From: Hyposmocoma kahamanoa
Lineage: Eukaryota > Arthropoda > Insecta > Lepidoptera > Cosmopterigidae
Assembly: GCF_003589595.1 (NCBI RefSeq)
Contig: NW_020656077.1
Location: 4,647,538-4,711,537 of the forward strand
Length of the DNA stretch: 64,000 nucleotides
Direction: 5' to 3'
Part shown: positions 1-11,501 of the stretch, in pieces
Position numbering within the stretch: the first letter of the stretch is position 1
How the letters are laid out: the number at the start of each line of letters is the position of its first letter
Position numbers and translations under genes: made by a program
The notes under the pieces: generated by a model
Database searches by the model: none
The model's input: only the letters and a program-made list of their open reading frames with translations
Told to the model about the DNA's origin: nothing

Positions 1-1458
1 CAGATGAAACATACTGTATTCTACAGCCAAAGAATTCCATTTTCAAATATTGTAATTACTTTTTAAATATTGTTTATGTAAGTGGCCACTTCCGGAAACT
101 TATGGTGCGCCCTATGTAGTACCTAATAATGTGTATTGATTTGTAAGTGACAGATTCATGGTGTCGATATCACGTCAACATCACGACACGTAGATTGTGT
201 TTTACTTAAATTTAAAATGGAGTTTTGAATTTACTTTATAATATTGAATTATTCTCAAATGTGTACTTGAACAATTTTCGCCGTTTAATGCGTAAGAAAA
301 GTTAACTCAATTCTATGTTATATAGGTAATCAAAATGTCTTGTAGTCTATTTATCATTGTTTGGCGCATATATATCAATAAAAGGTTATTTAATAAGATT
401 CATGTATTTAGGTTAAATTTTTTTATACGGAATAAATTTACCGTTATCTTTATCACAATGTATAAAATATTGATTCCAAAGTATGTACTTACTAAATTAA
501 TTTCAAATTGTAAATAATCTCAGTACTAAAAATGCCGAATTCTCGCGCATGCTTGAGAATGCTCGCGCATTCCGCGGAAGATTTTGGCTCGTATGTAGTT
601 TACGTTATACAATCCATCATACAGTTCATTATGCTATGTACAATATCGTTACAAACATTAGTTTGCCATTCCGTACCGCCGCAATATAAATCGAGCCTTA
701 CGTTGGAAATTAATGCTAATAAAATCAGGGCATGTCTTGTGTTACAATATGTACCTTATCAATTACAATAATCCCATTATTATAAGTCATTCGTTAGTTT
801 TGAATAATGGTCCTACCACTTCACAGATATAATGTACGCACCTTCATTAAACTACGCTATAATCGTCGTCATCTATAGTGATAAATCTTAACATAAGTAG
901 GTACCTATGTAATTTACTGTTTGGCTTCTAAGTTTGTTGTATTTTCTAAATCATAGTTTCCTAAAGTGTCCCTATCGCCTCTCACAGTGGGCGCTGAAGA
1001 GTCCTAGGGGGCGGCAAAGGCCTCTGAAGCAATTGGGGGGCGTTGAAGCTGTCCGGGGGTATACCGCATTTGAAAAAAAAATTGTCTTCTGTATTCTACA
1101 CATATATATGGAAATTCTACACTACACTACATATACATATAGTATATTGCCTTGTGATTTTTATGTTAAGTTAAAAAAAATGTGTTTTCTATGTTATTTT
1201 TTGTGGTAGTGCGCGTTATTTTTTTTATCTTGCCTAAGTGTACTTGCCTGACCCAAAAAGTTTGGGAACCTATGTTCTAAATAAAGGAGCAACGGATCAA
1301 CTAAATCTCAACATTTTAAAAGAGAAATCGGCTCCAAGCTAAAGTATATTAAATGAATGTTTTCGGCACCGCCGAGAATGGTACTTGAAATTTAGTAAAA
1401 ACTAAACAATTCGTCACGCTGTTTCGTCTTTTTTTTCGTATATGCAGTACTATTCAGA
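1..1458. other. AT-rich non-coding DNA, nothing identified
   Basis: Open frames here are short, rich in stop-avoiding AT codons and show no recognisable domain. The stretch around 985-1065 is more GC-rich, but its frame has no family resemblance. I see no RNA gene, repeat copy or splice-linked exon that I could defend. Confidence 0.5.
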
Positions 1459-1860
1459 TATTTAAATCGCTAAGTTCTGCGGGGCACTGTCACTGCGCCT
1501 GTCACCGTGAGACACATGTTGACAAGCCTCATGAGCTTGTAATTCATCAGCAGCTTGATTTGATTGCCTCTCCTGATCGGAAACTTCAAAAGTTTTTCAA
1601 ATCGTAACAATAGTTGATTTAACTCACAAATTAGAAAGATATAGTACGGAATCAGGTTCATCTTGTCGCTCGGAAACCCATCTGATTTCTAGACTACGAT
1701 GGGCTACCCGATTTCGATTTGAATCAAAATCAGCCTGCAGCACCCTTATCCTTCAAAATCAGAGCTCAGCTATGCTCACGTTATTGCTTGGCTGCAGAAA
1801 CAGGTAAGGGGGCAGTAATTCCCAGGACAACTTTTTCACAAGGAGCTCTGCTGTTGCCAA
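1459..1860 (-). repeat. Family A interspersed repeat, copy 1, interrupted
   Basis: The block 1459-1550 (ends at the cue 'gtaattcatca') and the block 1735-1860 (starts 'cagcacccttatcc', ends 'aaggagctctgctg') align in order with the fuller copies at 2041-2346 and 53255-53530. About 185 bases between them have no counterpart in those copies, so this copy is split by an insertion. Strand is given for the orientation in which the family's A-rich end is 3'. Identity is by eye. Confidence 0.7.
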
Positions 1861-2040
1861 ACATGTTTGGAAAGATGATTGGATAACATGGTTGGATGCG
1901 GGAATATGTTCACAGATTTTGCGATTTTTTTCCGGAATCTGTTAGCCAGTTCGATATTTTGTTAAAAATACCACTATTTAAATGCTTTCCGATCGCAAAA
2001 AGTGCCTACCACGTTAGCAAATAAAGATAGTTGTTAGGTT

Positions 2041-2346
2041 TTTTTTTTATAATATCAAGCGACGGGACGAACCAGTTGTGCACCCGGTGCTAAGCGACAC
2101 GCCTGTACATAATAGTTGCAGTAGTGCCATTCAGAGCTTTGATAGCAAAAGTATTGTGGGCACTGCCACTGCGCGCGTCACCCTAGTATATTAGTTGGCA
2201 AGTCCCATGTGCCTGTAATTTCATCAACATCCTTACCCTTCTAAACCGGAACTCAGTAATGCTTACATTACTGCTTGGCGGCAGAAACATGTAAGGTGGC
2301 AGTACTCCCCTGGATGAACTCTTTCACAAGGAGATCCACTGCTACT
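2041..2346 (-). repeat. Family A interspersed repeat, copy 2, nearly complete
   Basis: This copy runs from a T-run followed by 'ataatatcaagcgacggga' to 'caaggagatccactgctac'. It contains the family landmarks 'gtaagcgacacgcctgt', 'ggcactgccactgcgc', 'attactgcttggcggcag' and 'actctttcacaaggag'. Read on the minus strand it ends in an A-run, which suggests retroposition. No coding frame spans it. The family is not named because I cannot match it from memory. Confidence 0.8.
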
Positions 2347-4329
2347 CAATGGTTTTACGAGTCCCCAAATTAGGAGTAAGTAATAAACCGGTGTTGTAGA
2401 ACTTAGGTACTTAATGCGATGATGATGTACAGTCAATTCTATGTTGTGAATCGATCGTTTTGTCGTAAAGCGCAAGTCGAATTATAATTTATTATAAATC
2501 ATGAAGTATGCACTCGAAATATCGATTTTCTAAACAGCTAGAGTGAGTTAATAAAATGACATTAGATATATGGAGCTATTTCTACACGTTACCTTTACTT
2601 GCATATTGCTTACCTTGATCAAATTAAAATATAAAAAAACTTTTCTTACATACAAAATATTAAGTACATATTTTATATAAATTTGAAGTATGCTAACCGA
2701 ACGTTACGTACATTACCCTCATAAACATGAAACATCCTCGTTCTATTTACGTAAATAATAATTCAGAGTAAAATAGTAAACCGGTTTAAGCTAAGGGTTT
2801 GTATTCCCTCCTTTTCTTCACAAAGAAAATATAACAAAAAAGTATAAATCAAGTAATTATGCACATAGATAGTGGCTGTGTACTAAAATGAAGACGAGAA
2901 CTGCAATTGGATCTTGAATAACGACTCAATGTCAATGCCAATGCCAATGTCGTACAAAAAATAAAAAAATACTTAATATTTATCAAAACGCTATTTAAGT
3001 AGCTTTGCCGCTTTTCCGAAATGCAGCTGTAAATCTAGAAAAATGAATATTTTGTGAACACTTGTTGTAAATTTTTTTAACGCTTAATAGCACAAAAAAT
3101 ATTTTTGAAATGTAGTTAACTATGCACATTATATTTACAAAAAATCAGCTGTTAATTTAGTGGGATATTATCTGCAACATGCGTGTCGAAAGTTTATTTT
3201 TATATCCAGAACGCCTGAAATTTTGATAAAACCAAAAATTTTGGAGATACTAGCATTAAAATTTCAATTTGATTGAATACAACACTTTTTTGGATTTTTT
3301 AACATTGTGCACTGCCTAAACGGGTACCTACTCATATACACTTTCCATTTTGGAGCAATAGCATGTTACATATACCTAAAAGTCGAAAATGAAAAATGTC
3401 GATCACGATAAATGTACTTTCTATCTAACCTATATTACAGAATTCTATGCAAGTGTTCTTTGTAGTGCCTAAGTAAATACATTGCTTTGGAGTTTCCGTA
3501 AGTTGGGTATTTATTTATAAAGAGTTAATCAGGATAGTCAAGGGTTTGCGAAAGAGCCTTAAATAATATACTAATAATAATAACTCTAGTGATTTTCCTG
3601 GTGAAGCTGAGATAGACCTATTACGATTAATTTTGTTATGGTAACTGCAAGTATAAGGATGACATTCTAATTAGCTTTTATACAAACCACATGGTTTGTT
3701 AGCTACATTAAATTTCATGATTATTTAATTAGCGGTAATCATTATTCATGACAGTCAGTGTGAGATTAAAAACAAAAGAAAACTATCGCCTTTTAAATTT
3801 TGGCGCGTACGTAGTGGTGAACGATATTAGTGTCACGTGACCGTCATCGATCCAATGGTTGAGCGCGTCTCGGGTCCATTCAACTCGGTGTCGAGCGGTG
3901 CGCCGAGGAGAGAGACACTTCACAACACCAATTCTATTCATACATAGGAGATATTTATATATTGCCATCTCTCTCTAACGTATTGAGAAATAATAAAATG
4001 AATGGTGAGCGAGTGAAAAGGAGATATTCGAGTGGAAATTATTGAAAGCTGCTGTGCTGGGGCAGGCCAGTCGCCATGTAGAATTTTCTGATGTGGGTGT
4101 TGTGTCTCAGAACGTCAAACGCTTCAATGATTATTATTTTCAAGTGGACGTTATAACTTTTGTGTAATTCGTCACCTTAGTATCAAGACTGATGGTATTT
4201 CAAAGTGTTTCGTGGACCTATTTCTTTGTGATCGTAAGCGATTACGATGTGATGACGGCAGATAATAAATTGGTGGGGGGCTGCTGAAATACTACGCTAG
4301 GATAGTAACAACGTTTTACAACTCGAATC
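2347..4329. other. Non-coding DNA upstream of the candidate leader exon
   Basis: Mostly AT-rich sequence without supported features. From about 3780 the composition becomes more GC-rich and CG dinucleotides more frequent, continuing to about 4770. That shift is what draws attention to a possible promoter or first exon near 4.3 kb. No TATA box or other core promoter element could be assigned with confidence. Confidence 0.4.
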
Positions 4330-4445
4330 GTGATCAGAGCGCTCATAAAATTGTTCAACTCGGTGCGGACGGGCTTCCATTTTGTTTTATGTGGTTGGCT
4401 TGTTTACTTGGAGCGGCTGCGAGCTGGCGACAATGGAAAGCGACG
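4330..4445 (+). promoter_or_regulatory. cic: Candidate distal 5' leader exon of cic
   Basis: A GC-rich patch ends at GACG|GTGAGT (donor at 4446), a near-consensus 5' splice site. An ATG at 4433 opens MESD just before the donor and leaves one base of a codon. Splicing to the acceptor at 25918-25919 would read GV then RGSE and hit TGA at 25937, so the ATG would act as a ten-codon upstream ORF and not as the protein start. The exon start is unknown, and the link to cic is an inference from strand, order and splice signals. It could belong to another transcript or to none. Confidence 0.3.
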
Positions 4446-5483
4446 GTGAGTACCCGTTGTAGTAAGAGATGGAAAAAATGTCCTGCGCATATAAGCCGTA
4501 GCGCTCAAGTCGCGACAATAACATGGATAAATATCTGTATAGCGTTACATTTTGTGCATCGTGGTTGTGTTGTGATGCGGCATGCGGGCGCGGCGCAACA
4601 TCGGTTCTATCACTGCACGGTGGATTCCAAGCGGTGTGGTAAGTTCGACGCGGTCTCAGCCTCACGGCAATCAATTAACTAATTGATTCTCATCTGCAAG
4701 AATGCGCCGCGCGAGTGCAGCCGCCTGCGTGCCCTTATCAGCTGATTACAGCTAATACACCGCCACAACCTTGCACCACGAAATGTTTTTATACGTTCAT
4801 TGCATTCACTTACGCCTTACGTGATATACAGATTTTATGACCGTTGGATATTTTGGGCTACAATTGCATGAATTTCGTCACGATGTAAAGCAATCTCGCT
4901 GTACATTCCAAATTGTCTTTTGTGAGTAATTTTCTAATACACAATTGTCCCTAGCATCAAATTAGGCCCTATTTACCGTACATACCAATAATTATTGAAT
5001 TTGTTGACCAGTTGTCATGATAGACATAAACAATGGATGTTTATGATACCTCTGTTTTCTTAGGTCAAATCTTTACAATAGCTATAGTCTTAATACCTAC
5101 CACTAACAGAGTAATAATTGTATTTTGATTGAATCACCTTGAAGTTATACCTATTGTGTGAACTGCATTTTTAATGTATTTTATTACATATACCTAATTA
5201 AAATCTGTCAATGAATTCAGGAAACCAGGTGATCAACATATTTAATAACATTTACCTTATGGGTTTATGAACATACTCTGTTTTATGAACCTACAGCTTA
5301 GAACAGCACTATGAAAAGCTCTCAACAACATTTTTAGAGAACTAATAAAGTTTGTCATTGTTTTTATTTACAAATGCTTAGTAGTATTATTTTTAAAAAC
5401 CCTGTGTCACCTGTTATAGGTATTGGGGTGGTAATTTGCCAGTTTTGCCACCCTATTATTACATCAGTGCCACACGTTCATTA

Positions 5484-5512
5484 ACCTGGTCTAATAGAAA
5501 ATTAGACCAGGT
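5484..5512. repeat. Perfect short inverted repeat, 12-bp arms
   Basis: The arm ACCTGGTCTAAT is followed five bases later by its exact reverse complement. This is one of the series of small perfect hairpins in the window. No transposon ends or target duplication are apparent. Confidence 0.75.
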
Positions 5513-6366
5513 ATAGGTTTTCGGTTTTCTGCAGGTTTCCATAATTTGTTTATATCAATTGATGTGATTAAAACCAAAAATAAGGTATGAGTTTCTCAAA
5601 TAAACAATAAGCTATCTGATAGTACTGCTGTAGGAGTGTATCGATGGTAATGTGACCATTATTGAGGATAGCTGCTGTCAACATCACTATATATGTGGTA
5701 TATATTTGTGGTTAATTTTAGTCCAGTAACCTATTTTTAGATAATGGTCTGGGCTTTGAATGTGTTGATGGATGCGTGTATTCATTGCATAGTTATTTTT
5801 TGTGGCTTATAAATTTGAATAAACAAGATGACATACATAAATGCTTCCTGCCTCCCAGTTACAACATTTACAACACTAATGAGTGGCAATGTTTATTAAT
5901 TTTGACAATTTCAAATGTAATTTGGTGGACAAATTTATTTGAAATGGTCAAGCATAAAGACATATTTCTCATTCTCCTAATCAGTTGCTTGCATGAACAA
6001 TATATCATCAGCGTACAAGCATCCACTGCTGGCCATAAATCTTCCCCTAAGCAGGCCAACTCTCCCGGTCCGTGTTGCCCACATCCGGCCACTGCAAGCC
6101 ACCTTTCTCAGGTCGTCCATCCATCTGACCACACGGACAATTTGGGAGTGTATATTTTCTCTCTATAAATTAACTACTATAATAACTAGCTTAAATATTT
6201 TACCAACCCATATATTGCTCAGTATGAGTTTTGTCTGATATGTATTGTGGATGCTATTTCAACCCCATCTAATAATAAAACATTAAAGCTGTGGTTTTTT
6301 TTTGGAATTTGTGTACTATTATCGGGAAAAATTAACAATTTTAATGTCTGTTAATTTGGTAACATT

Positions 6367-6535
6367 TTTTTATAATATCAAGTGATGTAATGAACAAGTC
6401 ATGTGACCAGTGGAAAGCTACACGCCTGTCCATTTGTTTAAATCGCATTAGATCTGAGGGGCACTGCCGCTGCATCTGTCACCCTGAGACAAGTTGACAC
6501 ATCTCATGCGCCTGTAATTTCACCACATTTGCTGA
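6367..6535 (-). repeat. Family A repeat, partial copy
   Basis: Begins with the T-run and 'ataatatcaagtgatg', includes 'ctacacgcctgtcca', 'gaggggcactgccgctgc' and ends at 'gtaatttcacc'. The part beyond 'gcacccttacccttc' is missing. It is the half nearest the A-rich end, as expected of a 5'-truncated retroposed copy. Confidence 0.7.
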
Positions 6536-8489
6536 TAGTCAGTTGTGAGCTTGAGACCTGTAAAGAACCCTTGTTTGAAAAAACAAAATTTTGCAATGTT
6601 AGATCTGGAAAAAAATTTTGTTTCCAATGTAATAAAATTGTCAGTAAGTTATAAAGGTTAAGTTCAAACAAAATTTCGAGATAAAGGCGTTGTTGTCAAT
6701 TTGGTAACTTGATGTTTACCATAATTCCTAACATTCATAGATAAGTTCATACATTAATTATTATAAACGATAACATGTAGGTACGTCATTTTTAAAGGTG
6801 GCGGAATTATAACCTGTAAACATTTACCGACGAATATGGTGAACTGATAAGGATTTTGTCCTTTCATCTGCGAAACACTAAACTTTTGTTAATTAATGTT
6901 AAAGGCAGCTACGTACATCAGATTAAGATGTATGATGGTAATGATATGCATAATCTTATTGAATATCTAGTATGTATGCACTAGATACTTAATAAGAAGA
7001 AGATTAAGATTTTTCATGCTTTTTGCTGGTATTTACAATCCGCTTACTGGTGTCAGTCATCATTGCCTACAAAGGTGTAACTCAGCTACTATCATATGAC
7101 ATGTGCTCAGTGTTTATTCTTTTACATATGCAAGTGTTTTGCTGTGCGCCTTTTGTAAAATTACATACATTATTATTATGTTCTACTTAAACATTTGATT
7201 TTTATTCCAGACATCATTAATGAGTACTGTAAAAGACGACCATGATGGCAGGTTACGAGATTAGTACGATATTTTCGAGGAAGTATTGTATTAGTAGTTG
7301 CTTTGCTGAAGAAACTTACATATTTGTCTAGAATCTCTGAAGTCAGTTAGGTCAGTCTGGTAGTGCACTGTGCTCGATCTTAATACAGTGTTGTTAGACT
7401 TGCCGTGATTAGTCCCACTAGTAGGGTGGAGGACTGAAATTTATTCAGATGTTTCTCTTGCTCTAATAACACATGTGGGAAAGAGAAAACAACAGTGGCT
7501 GAATTGCTGTATTTGAACCAAGACCCTCATGAAGCACTGTAGTACTAAAAAACATAATGTTTATTACCAAAGTGAAAGGTTCGAGCAACCCGCGTCAAGT
7601 TCATGTACTTAGTGACAAATATGCAACATAATTTAGTGTGATTTGATTATTTTTGTCTCCACGAATTAATGAAGTTTCATTATGATGGACTGCAATAGGG
7701 TTGTGTGGAATCGCAATTCTGGTATTAAATATATGATACCGAGAAAAATAAAATGTTTAATATACAAATGCGTGCAGCATCTGAGTCTATTAAAGTCATG
7801 TACAGTTCAAGGAAACATACATGCCTGAGGAGGGTCAGAATTCTTCCAAGAGTGCAACACAATAATGGCAACCTTAAAAGGAAACCAGTGCTCAGTAGTG
7901 TGCTCTACATTTAATGGTAATAAACATGACATGATGATGATATGACATGTACTGCTTATGTATCTAGCTATGAAGTAAATAAATCCAAAGGGTTAAAACA
8001 ACATCTCGTTAGATAATATATTTTGTACAACACGGTGCCACAAAAACATGGTCATTGGATTAATCTTATCGCAGTTGTAATCCCAACTGCGGATGCAAGT
8101 CCGGCCAAGGCTGAACACCGTGATCGGACATGTTTCGACAAAGTTTAGTAAGTTTCTCCTCACTTTAAAACGGTATAATATTATTTGATCCGCAAAGATA
8201 TAATTGACCTATTTTGTGAAATGTGCACTTTAAAAAAAGAACGATATTTTTTTGTTTTTGATATACCTATGTATTAATTGTTCCAGGCGGAACAATAAAT
8301 ATGTAATAATATATTAGTTGATCTACAGATAAATTATAAATGAACTTTTAGCATTTTAGCATTCAAGGTAACACTATCATTATATTTGAGCATACTAAAC
8401 TAATATTTGGTATTCGAAAATAATGTTCGATGCTCTTTTGTCACATAGGTCAAATCTTGGTTGCGCCCTCCATTCAATAGCTTAGGTAT

Positions 8490-8577
8490 ATGAAAAAGCC
8501 GAGCCGAGTCGAGTGAGCGTAGCGAGCGTGTCGCGGAAGCGGCCGGAGAGTGCCAGAGCCGAATTTGCTTGCGTTTC
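8490..8577. other. GC-rich patch with repeated CGAG/GAGC words
   Basis: An abrupt GC-rich segment sits inside AT-rich DNA, with repeated 'gagccgagccgagtcgag' and 'gcgtagcgagcgtg' words. No open frame, splice signal or RNA fold was identified. It may be a fragment of a repeat or a small regulatory element, and I cannot assign a role. Confidence 0.3.
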
Positions 8578-9539
8578 CGAAAATGGTTAATTATATTATA
8601 ATTAATATAATATTAGTATAACTAAATATTTTAGTAAATCAAAATAAAAAAGTATTTTAGTAAATTTTATTTTTAATGCTCATTTGTCTTAGTTTTGAGG
8701 TCCAACATGAAAGTATCAAAGTTAATTAATACATATCGAACATTTTTTGCGTAGCTCAGAATGATTTAAATATCTATTGATTTAAATTATTTTATGTCTC
8801 AGGGAAATAGGATTAATGATATTATACTTGTAAACAAGGATCATTCATTAAAATAGATGACTGTTTAGAATTTTTCGCCTGCTGCTTTTGCAATTTTAAA
8901 ATGCCATTTAAATACATGCCCTTGAAAACTGATACACTATTTGATTTCCAACTATCCTTATTGATTCTCATACCGGACGGCGTAAAAAACAGTAATTAGA
9001 GAAGTTCTAAAAAGGCTGCAACACACTTTTGTGGTCACATATCATGTGATAATTAGCATCCGAAAGATAAAATACTAAACATCGCCTCAGGCCTACATAA
9101 TTTGTAGCGTTATCTTATGATGTTGTTTATACAACTACTTTTGTTATGTGACTTTTTACTATTAAACATAAAACATTTACCAAGAATAACTTTTAAGTTT
9201 TTTTACTATCTGACACTTTTTAGATCTGTATTTAGTAGTAAGGTAGATAGTTAAAACGTGCAAATGCCCTCCCCGAAAATCCCCACCCCCGCTCCTGCGT
9301 TTTGCATCGGAATAGTATTTACGCTAGCGTTTTCTTTTGTTACCGCACAGAGTTATTATCGTTTAGAGCTATCTATAAAAGTCATGAAACAAAAGTTGTT
9401 GTTTGTGATGTCACTAAAGTACACGTTAGACACTTAAAAAACAAATTTATACAAAAAGAGGCGGAAAAAGCGGTGCTACAAACGGTCATATTTAATCTGA
9501 TTCGTCAATACTGCTATTTTCACTGTTGTCGGTGCTATC

Positions 9540-9691
9540 ATAACCTACATTAATTAATGTCGTGACGACAGATTGTCGTGCAGTTTACAGTGTCGTGACT
9601 TGTATATTTAAATGAAGTTGTTCACATATAGCACGACACGATTAACTGTCGTTCACGATTTTTTAACGTTACAACGACAAACTGTCGTCAC
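9540..9691. repeat. CGACA/TGTCG-rich sequence flanking the MITE
   Basis: Repeated alternation of 'gtcgtgacgacag', 'tgtcgt' and 'cgacaaactgtcgtcac' continues outward from the MITE at 9692. It looks like one or more decayed copies of the same terminal sequence. No unit length is clean enough to call a tandem repeat. Confidence 0.45.
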
Positions 9692-10028
9692 AGTGGGAAC
9701 AGCTATAACGACAGTCGTCTGACGATAAAAAAGTCACGATAAAAACGTGACGACATATTGTCGCAGCTCCTATTGTCGTCACGTTTTATTTTATACGTCA
9801 CGTTATATTTTCTTTTCTTTGTTTGCTTCCTCATCCGCATTTTTAAAAAGTAATACATTATTAAAATTTCGTCGTCATCCATTTCGAGCGAACACACATT
9901 ACCGGCTTCCAAAAGAACATACAAGCGACTGCAGTGCGTCAAACGATTCTGTCGCGCAAACGACAAGGAGGCTGTCGTGAAACGGTAAATTGTCGTCACG
10001 ATCACTAGTGTGACTAGCTGTTCCCACT
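9692..10028 (-). mobile_element. TGTCG-rich MITE with a Harbinger-like start codon region
   Basis: Inverted ends AGTGGGAACAGCTA (9692-9705) and its complement (10015-10028) bound 337 bp that is dense in CGACA/TGTCG words. On the minus strand, an ATG at 9882 opens MDDDEILIMYYFLKMRM followed by lysine- and arginine-rich residues. This resembles the acidic-then-basic start of PIF/Harbinger transposases. I infer that the MITE descends from such an element by internal deletion. Target duplication is unclear because further partial copies abut it on both sides. Confidence 0.5.
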
Positions 10029-10163
10029 AGGGAACAGCTAGTCACGACAGTCGTTCAAAGGTAAAAAATCGTCCAGGACAGATAATCGTGATATGGGAAC
10101 AGGCTAGACACGACAGTCGTCCAACGATAATAAAACGTGACGACATAGTGGGAACGCGCCCTT
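10029..10163. repeat. Adjacent partial copies of the TGTCG-rich MITE ends
   Basis: The sequence 'gggaacagctagtcacgac' follows immediately and head-to-head on the 9692-10028 element. A second start occurs at about 10095 ('gggaacaggctagacacgac'), and a 'gtgggaac' end lies at about 10149-10155. This is consistent with nested insertion or tandem duplication of the same MITE family. Confidence 0.5.
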
Positions 10164-10384
10164 ACCTCGTCCACCGTATTCGCTCGTATTAGCCTTCTAG
10201 CATGTTTACAAAATTCTTTGAATGGACTCTACTTGGATAACGAAGAGTCCATAAAACGACGCTTAGAGATGTATTTAACAAGTGACAGAATTGTTATGAA
10301 ACGGGTAGTCTAAAATTATCCGAAAGATAACATCAGATTGTAGATCAGATCAATTTTTGAAACGTTTCTAATTTTTACATTTTT

Positions 10385-10640
10385 TTTTATTCAAATGTAA
10401 GTGTCTATTTGACCTCCATCTCACCTGATGGAAAGTGACGATGAGGCATGTACATCCAAATAATGCCTATTCTCTCTCGCCTTGAAAAGGTCCAAGTTAT
10501 AACGTTCAGGAAACAAGTCTGCAGGCAGGGAATTCCACTCCATAGTCGTCCGCCAAATAAATGAGGTCCACCCACAACATAGGGGTGGAATCCAAGCCTA
10601 CGCCTAGTCCCCCGATGATAGAAACATACTTTAATAACGG
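10385..10640 (-). mobile_element. 3' end of a jockey-like LINE (fragment)
   Basis: On the minus strand the sequence runs 'actttccatcaggtgagatg', 'gaggtcaaatagacac' and 'ttacatttgaat' into an A-run. The same string ends the + strand LINE remnant at 46770-46795, so both are 3' ends of one family. The preceding bases fit decayed C-terminal codons (around 'tggaattccctgcc'). The copy is heavily 5' truncated and has no intact frame. Confidence 0.6.
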
Positions 10641-10667
10641 ACGGGCTTTTTGATCAAGTCAATACTT

Positions 10668-11231
10668 TCATACAGCCGATTTTATTAACTTCATGAGAAA
10701 TTGATACAAGTCGTAGTCCACACGCTCGACATAATATGTGGCGCCTTTTATCTCAAAACTCGATTGGATTGAAAGTTTTCTTTTGAATATAATCAGGAGT
10801 TTTTTTTTTAAATCTTCATTTTGTTCTAGACAACATGCCAGTCCTATCATAACCTTATTCTAATTGTCATGCAATTCACAGTAAAACTTGTCTTATATAT
10901 TATTTTTATTATTATTACATTAGAAGTACTACGTCAACTACTATCGCCGGTTTACCATGTCACACAACTTTTTTGTATATTTTGATAAGGGTTCAGATAG
11001 AATCCCTTGGAAGAAGTTGACGTTGGAGCGGTTCAATTGTAACAGAAACATCAGTAGTTGTCGCTGGCTTTCGTTCTTGGTACGTTCCGCCAACAAGTGT
11101 TGGACGTGTTCAATTTTATTACAAGCTTCACAATTTGGTGAATTCACTTTTTTCATAAGATATCGAAACCAGTTCGACGGATAATGTCCGGAACGTAGCC
11201 TAAACATTGTAACAACAACTCGCCTACTCAA
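10668..11231 (-). pseudogene. LINE C-terminal region remnant (post-RNase H cysteine motif)
   Basis: The minus-strand frame 11231-10941 reads RLRSGHYPSN, then NSPNCEACNKIEHVQHLLAE. This matches the zinc-knuckle-like 'RL R GH ... C x C ... E H ... C' tail that follows RNase H in I/R1-type non-LTR retrotransposons, with the last cysteine changed to R. A further frame at 10850-10668 may be downstream sequence of the same element, but I do not recognise it. The reverse transcriptase and endonuclease are absent. Confidence 0.55.
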
Positions 11232-11448
11232 TTTAGAACTAATAAACCACGGTATGTGGTATAATCAGGAGTTGAAATCAAATAGTACTGTCCTTTTATC
11301 ACGAAAAACTAACGTGAAAACGCAGTACAAAGAATTAGTATTTACTTTATGCCTCTTGAGCTCCATACACCAAACGCGTACCGGTTATCGTATTAACTAA
11401 TTTGACCGCGCGCATTGGACAACAGGTTCGCCAATACTTGCTTTGTTA

Positions 11449-11501
11449 CGTAGAGGGAGAATAAAAAAAAGAATATATAAACCATATATTCTCCCTCTAC
11501 G
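11449..11501. mobile_element. Tiny foldback insertion with possible 9-bp target duplication
   Basis: Perfect 15-bp arms CGTAGAGGGAGAATA (11449-11463) and the complement (11487-11501) surround 23 AT-rich bases. The 9-mer GCTTTGTTA occurs directly on the left (11440-11448) and again on the right (11501-11509), overlapping the element by one base. This looks like an element of about 52 bp with a target duplication. It could equally be a template-switch inverted duplication. Confidence 0.5.
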
